Made by a program: the position numbers and the translations under genes. From assembly GCA_963701815.1 (NCBI GenBank), contig CAVPBN010000021.1, forward strand, positions 4,745 through 68,744: DNA of 64,000 nt. The letters run 5' to 3'. Positions 1 to 7,010 of the stretch are shown piece by piece. Numbering within the stretch: the stretch's first letter is position 1; every line of letters begins with the position of its first letter. The notes under the pieces are model-generated. The model saw nothing but the letters and a program-made list of their open reading frames with translations. It made no database searches and was not told the DNA's origin. Source of the stretch: AP-15 sp963701815. Its GTDB lineage: Bacteria > Pseudomonadota > Alphaproteobacteria > ATCC43930 > CGMCC-115725.

Positions 1-337
1 ACCACTCGTATTCCTCTTCGGTCTCGCCCTTCCAGGCAAAAACCGGTACGCCGCGCGCGGCGATCGCCGCAGCGGCATGATCCTGGGTCGAAAAGATGTT
101 GCACGAACTCCAGCGCACCGTGGCGCCGAGCGCGGTCAGGGTCTCGATCAGCACCGCCGTCTGGATCGTCATGTGCAGGCAGCCGACGATGCGCGCACCG
201 GCGAGCGGGCGGACCGCGCCGAATTCGCGACGCAGCGCCATCAATCCGGGCATCTCGGTTTCCGCGATCGCGATTTCGCGCCGTCCCCAATCGGCAAGCG
301 AGATGTCGGCGACTTTGTAGTCGGCAAATTCAGACAT
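1..337 (-). CDS. ahcY: Adenosylhomocysteinase, N-terminal part (cut by window edge)
   Basis: The 112 visible codons begin MSEFADYKVADISLADWGRR and contain GCLHMTIQTAVLIETL and SCNIFSTQDHAAAAIA, which are the substrate-domain signatures of S-adenosylhomocysteine hydrolase. The enzyme cytosolically and reversibly splits S-adenosylhomocysteine into adenosine and homocysteine, removing the inhibitory product of SAM-dependent methylation. The NAD-binding domain and C-terminus lie beyond position 1. The ATG at 337 is preceded by an AAGGAA ribosome-binding site about six bases away. The gene faces away from the SulP gene, separated by about 160 bases that hold a GATAT repeat (see separate entry), so it has its own promoter. 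Confidence 0.95.
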   Translation of the reverse strand, partial: MSEFADYKVADISLADWGRREIAIAETEMPGLMALRREFGAVRPLAGARIVGCLHMTIQTAVLIETLTALGATVRWSSCNIFSTQDHAAAAIAARGVPVFAWKGETEEEYEW

Positions 338-386
338 TGGAAATTCCTTTGACGATGGCTCGGCGGCGACCGGCATGAAGTCAAAC

Positions 387-408
387 ATATCAAGATATCG
401 GCATATCT
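387..408 (-). promoter_or_regulatory. Candidate operator upstream of ahcY: three GATAT repeats at 8-bp spacing
   Basis: On the plus strand ATATC occurs at 387-391, 395-399 and 403-407, exactly eight bases apart, and AGATAT at 393-398 is the inverted repeat of ATATCT at 403-408. It lies 50-70 bases upstream of the ahcY start. ArsR-family regulators that respond to SAH or SAM (SahR, SamR) are known to control methionine-cycle genes through ATAT-containing inverted repeats in Proteobacteria. Linking this site to such a regulator is inference from position and motif style. A conserved but unrelated promoter element is the main alternative. Confidence 0.4.
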
Positions 409-499
409 GCAACCGATTAAATCGGCTCGTTTCCGGCGCCGAGCAACGGGGAGCGCGCAATGCAAAACTGCCCCTGTGTCAGCGACATCCGGATTGAAC

Positions 500-2224
500 T
501 CATATCGGTGTGTGGATCTCGCCGAGGAGGCCATCGAGCGTGCCGACCCGATCAAGCCCGCCGACTTTTTCGCCCACGCCGTCGGCCCGCAGCAGATCGC
601 GCACCCGGCCATGCGCTCCGACGATACGAAGCGCGATGCCGCGGCCGGCAAGTTCGCTGTGCAGATCATGCAGCATGCGCGAGCCGGCAAGATCGAGATA
701 CGGCGAGGCCGAGAGATCGCAAACCACCATACGGATGTCCGCCGAACCAGCGTTTCGAACCTGATCGACGACGGATTCCAAAACCCAATCGCCGTTGACA
801 TAGATCACCGACGCTTCGGGGCGGAAGGCGATCACACCTGGCAGTAGCTCGTTTTCGGGATGACGCGCGAAGTCGGAATAGCTGTTTGTGCCCGGGACGC
901 GGCCGAGGAACGCCACGTGCGGGCGCGACACTCGCGCCAGCAGCATCAATATGGAGGCCAGTGCGGCGAGCAGGATCCCTTGCAGGATCCCAAGCAGCAG
1001 CACGGCGCCAAGGGCGATCGCTGCGGCAAAAAAGTCGAGCCGGCTCACTCGCCACATGCGGAACAACGCAGGAAGATCAATCAGGCCGTACACTGCGGTC
1101 AGCACCACCGCGGCAAGCACAGCCTTCGGCAGGTTTTCCAACAGCCCCGTCAGGAAAAGCAGGGATGCGGCCAGCGTCAATGAGGCAAATACAAGAGCGA
1201 GCGGGGTGCGTGCGCCCGCCCCGTCGTTCACCGCCGATTGGGAAAGTCCGCCCGCCACGGGATAGCCCTGCCCAAGCGCCGCCGCGAGGTTTGCCGCGCC
1301 GATGCCGAGAAGCTCCTGCCGGGGGTCGAGGCCGTATCCATGTTTTGCAGCAAAGGCGCGGGCGGCGGAGACGCTTTCTATGTAAGCGAGCAGCAGGCAT
1401 CCGGCGGCGAGGGGAATGATGCCCTCCACATCGCCTGGCCACAGCGCCGGGCCCGTCAGCCTGGGTAGGCCGGCCGGGATCCGTCCCGTCGTGGGCACCC
1501 CGAGAGCCGGAAGTCCGAGCATCGATGCAACGACGATTGACAGCGCGACGACGCCGAGCGCGATGGGTTTTCCCGGCAGCCTGCGCTCGCCAAGGCCGAG
1601 CAGCAGGATCGCGACGACACCGACGGCAAGCACGAGGTAATGCGGCTGGCCGAGTTGACCGGCAAACAAGTAGGCCCGTTCGAAGAAATTGTGCCCCCCG
1701 CCGGCCGAGCCGATCAGGCTCGGCAGCTGGGTCATGGCGATGGTCAACCCGGCGCCGGCCTTAAAGCCGACCAGGATGCTGTCGCTGATCAATTTGACGA
1801 GTTCGCTCAGCCGCAACACCCAGGCGATCAGACACAGCGCGGCCACGGTAAAGCCGGTGAGGCTGGCGATGTGCGCGTAGCGCTGCGCGTCGCCATCTGC
1901 CATTGCGCCCACCGTGCCGGCGATCATCAGCGAGATGGCGGAGGTAGGGCCGATCGCCAGCTGACGCGAGGAACCGAGCAGAGCGTAGCCAACTCCGCCC
2001 AGCAGATAGCCGTAAACACCGACCTGCGGCGGCAGGCCCGCGAGCCCCGCATAGGCGAGAGAAACCGGGATCGCATAGGCCGCCAGCGTAACCCCGGCGA
2101 CGACATCGTCGCGCAGCCAGCGGCCCCGGTATTCCGTCAGCCAACCGGCCGCGGGGAGAAGCCGCAGCCAGGTCGATCTATTTCGACCTTGTGTGAACAG
2201 CACAATATAACCCGCAAGTCTCAA
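500..2224 (-). CDS. SulP family anion permease with C-terminal STAS domain
   Basis: A 574-residue inner-membrane transporter. The N-terminal SulP hallmark is seen as AGVTLAAYAIPVSLAYAGLA followed by GLPPQVGVYGYLLGG. About ten to twelve hydrophobic segments run to roughly residue 400, and a cytosolic STAS domain follows (residues about 430-560, with VIYVNGDWVLESVVDQV). The family moves sulfate, bicarbonate or other anions by proton or sodium coupling; the substrate here cannot be read from sequence. The longest frame begins at a TTG at 2224 with no strong ribosome-binding site, and a GTG at 2203 is an alternative start. No partner gene such as a carbonic anhydrase is adjacent. Confidence 0.88.
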   Translation of the reverse strand: MRLAGYIVLFTQGRNRSTWLRLLPAAGWLTEYRGRWLRDDVVAGVTLAAYAIPVSLAYAGLAGLPPQVGVYGYLLGGVGYALLGSSRQLAIGPTSAISLMIAGTVGAMADGDAQRYAHIASLTGFTVAALCLIAWVLRLSELVKLISDSILVGFKAGAGLTIAMTQLPSLIGSAGGGHNFFERAYLFAGQLGQPHYLVLAVGVVAILLLGLGERRLPGKPIALGVVALSIVVASMLGLPALGVPTTGRIPAGLPRLTGPALWPGDVEGIIPLAAGCLLLAYIESVSAARAFAAKHGYGLDPRQELLGIGAANLAAALGQGYPVAGGLSQSAVNDGAGARTPLALVFASLTLAASLLFLTGLLENLPKAVLAAVVLTAVYGLIDLPALFRMWRVSRLDFFAAAIALGAVLLLGILQGILLAALASILMLLARVSRPHVAFLGRVPGTNSYSDFARHPENELLPGVIAFRPEASVIYVNGDWVLESVVDQVRNAGSADIRMVVCDLSASPYLDLAGSRMLHDLHSELAGRGIALRIVGAHGRVRDLLRADGVGEKVGGLDRVGTLDGLLGEIHTPI

Positions 2225-2472
2225 CCGAATCGAACAACAAACCGTGCGGCAAATTGCTCTCGATAGCTTGGGACGCGCGAGAAGACTCTACCGGATCATT
2301 CAACACTGGTCGGCCAAGACGCAATCCTTTCTTTGTTTCGTCGGGGACCGGTTTGCTCATCGGCAATTGCCCAGCCGATTCCCAACTCGATTTCGACCCT
2401 TCGCCCCGGAACAGCCGGGATGGCGATTTGCCGGCGTCGCAGCGCGGCTGAGAGGCAAAATCGCCCGCTGAC

Positions 2473-2682
2473 CTAGCAATAAGCGCCGGCTGCGCAGCGC
2501 CGGGCGGTCCTTCGCGCAACGCCGGCGTAACTCACTGGCGTTAGCGGGCGGCCGACGACAGCCTGTGCGGTTGGGACAAAGCCGTGCACGCCCGGAATCC
2601 CCGCTCGTTCACCGAGATCCAGGCAAAAGCCGCAGATGATTGCTACCAGCAAAAGAACACCAATGCGCTTGAGCATGATCAT
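2473..2682 (-). CDS. Small exported peptide coupled to the DUF2092 gene
   Basis: A 69-residue product with a clear signal peptide (KRIGVLLLVAIICGFCLDL) and a basic tail containing VVGRPLTPVSYAGVARRTAR. Small exported proteins with this kind of VGRPLTPVS..AGVARRT tail are, to my recollection, found beside DUF2092 genes in other alphaproteobacteria. The ATG at 2682 overlaps the DUF2092 stop codon in an ATGA junction, and an AGGAG lies four bases upstream; a second ATG at 2676 has more usual spacing. Translational coupling implies that the two products are made together and probably work together in the periplasm. The function is unknown. Confidence 0.72.
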   Translation of the reverse strand: MIMLKRIGVLLLVAIICGFCLDLGERAGIPGVHGFVPTAQAVVGRPLTPVSYAGVARRTARRCAAGAYC

Positions 2683-3527
2683 TTCGCTCCTTTTGGTGAG
2701 AAAATGCCCGGTATTTCGTTGAGATCGGGGATTTGGTCCGCCGTCAATTTCTTGGCGCCGGTGGGAAATTCCAATTTGAAACCATTGGGCGCGACTTCGG
2801 GTCCCGCCTTCCATGCGCTGATATCGAGAGTGTATTGCGGTGACCCCGTAACCTTCTTGCTTGTGATGACATAGCGGCACGGATAGGGGCGCGCGCCCTG
2901 CGCGATCCAGATCTGCCAATCTACCTCTTTCGTCCGAAAGGCGAGGTGATCGCATTCAACACCGCGGATCACACCGCTTCCAAGATCCTTCACCTCGGTA
3001 ACCTGCGGCATCAACTGCTTATAAGGATCGGACATCAGCAAATCTGCGGCAGGGACGGGCCTGTGGTACTTGTCCCGCAACACGTCGACCAGTTGATCGA
3101 TCGTGCCGGGCGCTTCGATTTGCGCATACAGGTTTGCATTCTTGCCGAGCAGCGTCAGCGTTTTGCCGTCAAATACCATTTCGACATTGGTAAATCCGCC
3201 CGCCCGGTTGAGGCGAAGCTTGTCGGGGCGGTTCAGAGTCAAAGTGCCCGAACTTGCCAATCCTATTTTCTCCTGCGCAGTGCTTACGATTTCGAGGTTC
3301 GTGTCATAATCGAACGATATCGCTTTTTGCGCGCCGAGATAGTCGGACATGGCTTTGAACAAGCTTTTGGCTTGTACTTGATCGGCACGAGCATCCGATG
3401 TGCTCGCCAATCCTGTCATAGTTAGGACAAGAATGAACGCCCATGGCGTGGCGGCTCCGGCGGAACGGCCATAGCGATGGCGCGATCGCGAATTTGCCCT
3501 CTCCTTTTTCTTATATTGCTCCGTCAT
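2679..3527 (-). CDS. DUF2092 domain exported protein
   Basis: A 282-residue protein with an Arg/Lys-rich N-terminus, a hydrophobic segment (AFILVLTMTGLASTSDARA) that reads as a signal peptide, and then a LolA/LppX-like fold typical of DUF2092 (PF09865). Signature stretches are DKLRLNRAGGFTNVEMVFDG, LTLLGKNANLYAQIEAPGT and GVECDHLAFRTKEVDWQIWI. LolA-like folds bind acyl chains, so a periplasmic lipid- or lipoprotein-related role is possible but not shown. The ATG at 3527 has GGGAG seven bases upstream. It is the first gene of a two-gene unit with the small peptide gene at 2473-2682. Confidence 0.85.
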   Translation of the reverse strand: MTEQYKKKERANSRSRHRYGRSAGAATPWAFILVLTMTGLASTSDARADQVQAKSLFKAMSDYLGAQKAISFDYDTNLEIVSTAQEKIGLASSGTLTLNRPDKLRLNRAGGFTNVEMVFDGKTLTLLGKNANLYAQIEAPGTIDQLVDVLRDKYHRPVPAADLLMSDPYKQLMPQVTEVKDLGSGVIRGVECDHLAFRTKEVDWQIWIAQGARPYPCRYVITSKKVTGSPQYTLDISAWKAGPEVAPNGFKLEFPTGAKKLTADQIPDLNEIPGIFSPKGAK

Positions 3528-3637
3528 GAGTATCTCCCTGTCTGCGGCGGTGGTGCGTTGGCGGTGTGCTATAACTGCTTCTCAAATCAATCCCTCGCCG
3601 ACTGCGAGTGATGATCCAGATCAAGATCCACGGGCCG

Positions 3638-3903
3638 CTATGGCGCTGGCTTCATGACGTCTGCGGCGGGATGAGCGGAGGCGGGGGCTCGCCACGCCTG
3701 CACCAGGGCGAACATGATGGCGATTAAGGTTGACCCAATGAACAGGCCCAGGAAGCCAAATGCCCCAAAGCCACCGAAGACGCCAAAAAACGGTCAGCGA
3801 CATCGGCATTTCGATGCCGATGCTGATAAGCCAGTGCTTGATGAAATTGTCAATCGTGTTGACGAATACACCCGGACGACCATCAACACACTCCAGGCCG
3901 ATT
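3638..3903 (-). pseudogene. C-terminal remnant of an AI-2E family transporter
   Basis: Two minus-strand frames together give VNTIDNFIKHWLISIGIE, then MPMSLTVF, then (after removing one T from a T6 run at about 3787-3792) GVFGGFGAFGFLGLFIGST and a tail ending MKPAP at a TAG at 3638. This is the conserved C-terminus of the AI-2E / PerM permease family and is closely parallel to the intact copy at 60589-61698 (MPVILIGVIGGMIADGLLGL). The first three quarters of the protein are absent, so this is a genuine fragment and not just a frameshifted gene. Confidence 0.72.
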
Positions 3904-3914
3904 GATCTTGCCGA

Positions 3915-4107
3915 CGCCATCGAGGCTGCGAAGGCAGCTCATCCGGATAGAGCACGATCGGCGCCAAAATCGCATCGAGCGGCTCGACAATGAACTCCTT
4001 TGCCTCGGCTTCGGCAACCGGTACCGGCTTGGGTTGGCAAAAGACGGCGGCGGCGGCACCGCAGTCGGGGTCAGGAACACGACATCGCGAATAAGATTCC
4101 GTGACAT
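3915..4107 (-). pseudogene. N-terminal remnant of a DUF3300 protein
   Basis: Reading MSRNLIRDVVFLT from 4107 and then, one frame over, VFCQPKPVPVAEAEAKEF and EPLDAILAPIVLYPDELPSQ gives a signal-peptide-like start followed by the DUF3300 opening motif (family style LDxLLAPIALYPDPLLxQ). The similarity stops near 3915. About ten bases further on the AI-2E fragment begins, so the two remnants look like the edges of one deletion. At least one frameshift lies near 4060. No intact DUF3300 gene is in this window. Confidence 0.55.
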
Positions 4108-4268
4108 CTTTCCTCGCCCGCAAGGTGCATGAGGGTTTGCCGCGTAGAATGCCATAGGCTACCGAGCCACGGGGTGCAATGATATGGATCAAGCTATTGT
4201 CTCCCCTCAGACAACCGCCGCCTACGAATTTCGATGCTGGCAGACTGAGATGTGAAAGGGAGTGCACG

Positions 4269-5069
4269 GTGGGCCCGAACAAGCGTCAGTCATACTTCTG
4301 GCGATATCGGGCTCGCGATCGGGCCCTCACCGCCATGCTGGTGGTCCAATGCCTAATCATACTTGCTGCGCCTTTCGCCGCGATGGGCTACCAGGGTGTA
4401 CGCGAAGCGCTGCAGCTGCTGTTTTTCGCCTTCACCTTCCTTGTCTGCATCATTTCTCCTGGCCCGATTGACACGGTCCTCGCGATATTGGCGTTAATCT
4501 TAAGCTCGGCGGGTTACCTGCTCCAGCTCGTCGAACCATCGTACCCCTCTCTGATCCTTGCCTATGCCGGAAGCATTGGCGCCTTCATTGCGGCGAGCTA
4601 CGCCCTTGGCTACGCCGCGCTTGCCCCCGGTGCAGTAACGGTCCATCGGGTGCTCGGAGCGATCGCGCTCTATTTGAACATTGGCCTGATGTTTGCGACG
4701 ATATACCGATTGATCTGGTATTTTATTCCCAATTCTTTGACTAATGTCCACGGCGGTGCAGCGTGGCAGGCCTATGGCACGATACTCTATTTCAGCTTTG
4801 TGACGCTGACATCGACCGGCTATGGCGATGTGACGCCGGTTCATCCGATCGTTCGCACGCTTGCCAATGTGGAGGCGATCATCGGCCAATTGTATCCGGC
4901 AACCCTGCTCGCCCGCCTCATCACGCTGGAACTTCGAAGGCCTCGGCGGCAGCCTCCCCGGTCGCAACCAGGAGGAGGCGGTGCCTCTGCGGACGAGGGG
5001 CATGATCCAGATCACGGCCGTCATCCGGTCACGCCGTCTACCCAACGCGCTCGCAAACTCCGCGATTGA
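4269..5069 (+). CDS. Two-TM potassium channel-like protein (Ion_trans_2)
   Basis: A membrane protein of about 266 residues with several hydrophobic helices (AMLVVQCLIILAAPFAAM; LLFFAFTFLVCIISPG; LAILALILSSAGYLLQL) and then a pore region ending in TLTSTGYGDVTPVHP, which holds the TxGYGD potassium selectivity filter. A Pro/Gly/His-rich cytosolic tail follows. I chose the GTG at 4269 because a GAAAGGGA box sits six bases upstream; the open frame extends to 4179 without a better start. It lies downstream of the decayed AI-2E fragment, and a second K+ channel / AI-2E pair occurs at 60-61.7 kb. It probably conducts K+ non-specifically to signal; no regulatory RCK domain is visible. Confidence 0.8.
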   Translation: MGPNKRQSYFWRYRARDRALTAMLVVQCLIILAAPFAAMGYQGVREALQLLFFAFTFLVCIISPGPIDTVLAILALILSSAGYLLQLVEPSYPSLILAYAGSIGAFIAASYALGYAALAPGAVTVHRVLGAIALYLNIGLMFATIYRLIWYFIPNSLTNVHGGAAWQAYGTILYFSFVTLTSTGYGDVTPVHPIVRTLANVEAIIGQLYPATLLARLITLELRRPRRQPPRSQPGGGGASADEGHDPDHGRHPVTPSTQRARKLRD

Positions 5070-5105
5070 CAAAGGACTGCATGCCCAGATCCCGTACCAT
5101 TATCT

Positions 5106-5501
5106 GTGCGGAAGAGCGCCGTGTCCGTCCCAGGTCAGCCAAACCTGATCGATTGCAACTGCCTCGGCGTGCGCCAAGCAGCGCGCTACGTGACGCAGCT
5201 TTATGATCGGAATTTGGCCGCATCGGGGCTGCGCACCCAGCTCGGCATCCTCGCCAGGCTGAAGCGAAAGTCGCCGACGACGATCCGCGAGCTGGCCGCT
5301 GAACTGGCGATGGATCGCACGACGCTTGGCCGCAACATCCTGCCGCTCGAACGCGACGGGCTGATCGCGATCAACCCCGGCAAAACCGACCGGCGGCTGA
5401 AGGAATTGTCGCTGACCGCCGCCGGCGAGGCGCGGCTCGGCGAGACCCGCGCTGCCCGGGCCGAGGCGCACCGGCGATCAGGCGTCGCCGAAACGCCCTA
5501 G
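5106..5501 (+). CDS. MarR family transcriptional regulator
   Basis: A 131-residue winged-helix protein. The recognition region reads TTIRELAAELAMDRTTLGRN with the wing LERDGLIAINPGKTDRRLKE, the usual MarR arrangement. The N-terminal dimerisation helix contains CNCLGVRQAARYVTQLYD. The start is uncertain: GTG codons at 5106 and 5121 are both possible. The last four bases overlap the convergent aminopeptidase gene. Cysteines near the N-terminus could be redox-sensing, but nothing in the sequence proves that, and the target genes are unknown. Confidence 0.85.
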   Translation: MRKSAVSVPGQPNLIDCNCLGVRQAARYVTQLYDRNLAASGLRTQLGILARLKRKSPTTIRELAAELAMDRTTLGRNILPLERDGLIAINPGKTDRRLKELSLTAAGEARLGETRAARAEAHRRSGVAETP

Positions 5502-6883
5502 CCGAACCGCTGCGCGATGTGGGCGTAAAGCGCACGCAAAGCCGTGGCCTCGGCTCCTTCGGGGCGGCCCGGGCGACCCTGCGGGTTCCAGGCCATCACG
5601 TCGAGATGCGCCCATGGGATGCCGGGCTCGACAAATTCCTGCAGATAGAGGGCCGCGGTGATCGCCCCGGCATGCGGCGATTCCGACACGTTGTTGAGAT
5701 CGGCGATCTTGCTGTCGATCATTCGCCGGTACGGCTGCCACAACGGCATCCGCCACATCGGGTCGGCTTCGGCCGCGGCAGCATCGAGCAAGGAGCCGGC
5801 GAGCGCGTCGTCGTTGCAGAACAACGCCGCCAGCTCGGGGCCGAGAGCCACCCGCGCCGCCCCGGTCAAGGTCGCCATGTCGACCAACAAAGCCGGCTCT
5901 TCGGTCGCGGCCTCGGCCAGCGCGTCGCACAGGATCAACCGGCCCTCGGCGTCGGTGTTGCCGATCTCCACGGTCAGCCCCTTGCGGGTGCGGATCACGT
6001 CCATCGGCCGCACCGCGTTGCCGGAGACGGCATTCTCGACCAGCGGCAGCAGCACCCGCAGACGCACCCCCAGTCGCGCATCCATGATCGCCTGAGCGAG
6101 GCCGAGCACGATCGCCGACCCGGCCATGTCTTTTTTCATCAGCCGCATACCGGAGGCGGTTTTGAGGTCGAGCCCGCCGGTGTCGAAGCACACACCCTTG
6201 CCGATCAGGGTCACCTTTGGCGCACCCGGATGGCCCCAAACAAAATCGACGAGGCGCGGCGCGCGGGTGCTGGCGCGGCCGACAGCGTGGATCGTCGGAT
6301 AGTTCTCGGCCAGCAACGCATCGCCGACGACGACCCGAGGGCAGGCTCCGCCCGCTTCGGCGACGCGCACGGCCGCCGCTGCAAGTTCTTCGGGGCCGAG
6401 GTCTTCGGCCGGCGTGTTGGCCAGATCGCGCGCCAGAAACACCGCTTGCGCGAGCCGTTGCGCCCTTCCTCGATCGGCGCCTTCCGGCCAAACCAGCGCA
6501 GTCGCCGTGCAACTCTTGGCGCGATAGCGGGTAAAGGCATAGGTGGCCAATGCCCAGCCGAGAGCCAGTTGCGTTGGGTCGGTTCCCTCGGGGACGCTCG
6601 CCAGCCGGTAGCTCCCCTCCGGCAATTGATCCGGCAACCCGGCCAGCGCCCATATCCCGGCGCCGTTGGCGGCAGCGGCGCTGACGCCGACCAGAACCCC
6701 GGCAAGCCGGCCGTCTTCGCCCGGAAGGGCGACGAACTTGCCGGCTTCGGCGGAGAAGCCGAGCGCGGTCGCCCAGTTGCGCTGGCATTCGGGCGCCTTG
6801 TCGAGCCAGGCCGGAAGCCGGTCCTTGGTCATCAGCGCGATCGGGATCGCGGCGGCGGGCTCGTCAATCAGGGAAAAGGCCAT
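5498..6883 (-). CDS. M17 leucyl aminopeptidase family protein
   Basis: A 461-residue cytosolic exopeptidase. Two-metal ligands and catalytic signatures of M17 are present in order: VTLIGKGVCFDTGGLDLK (with the metal-binding D), MKKDMAGSA (K and D), and the family fingerprint NTDAEGRLILCDAL, followed by LVDMATLTGAARVALG. Length and domain order match the PepA/PepB type, with a shorter N-terminal domain than E. coli PepA. It removes N-terminal residues from peptides. It converges on the marR gene with a four-base overlap and is divergent from the S9 peptidase gene at 7011. Confidence 0.93.
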   Translation of the reverse strand: MAFSLIDEPAAAIPIALMTKDRLPAWLDKAPECQRNWATALGFSAEAGKFVALPGEDGRLAGVLVGVSAAAANGAGIWALAGLPDQLPEGSYRLASVPEGTDPTQLALGWALATYAFTRYRAKSCTATALVWPEGADRGRAQRLAQAVFLARDLANTPAEDLGPEELAAAAVRVAEAGGACPRVVVGDALLAENYPTIHAVGRASTRAPRLVDFVWGHPGAPKVTLIGKGVCFDTGGLDLKTASGMRLMKKDMAGSAIVLGLAQAIMDARLGVRLRVLLPLVENAVSGNAVRPMDVIRTRKGLTVEIGNTDAEGRLILCDALAEAATEEPALLVDMATLTGAARVALGPELAALFCNDDALAGSLLDAAAAEADPMWRMPLWQPYRRMIDSKIADLNNVSESPHAGAITAALYLQEFVEPGIPWAHLDVMAWNPQGRPGRPEGAEATALRALYAHIAQRFG

Positions 6884-7010
6884 TTGTGGTGCTCGCGCTG
6901 CTATTGGGGCCGGCGCACAATGCCGCTCGCCGCGCGGCTTGCAAAGGGTCGGCGTCTGTCGCTACGAGGCTGCGGCGGCGGTCTTGCGCCGTTCTCCAGG
7001 GAGATTGACG

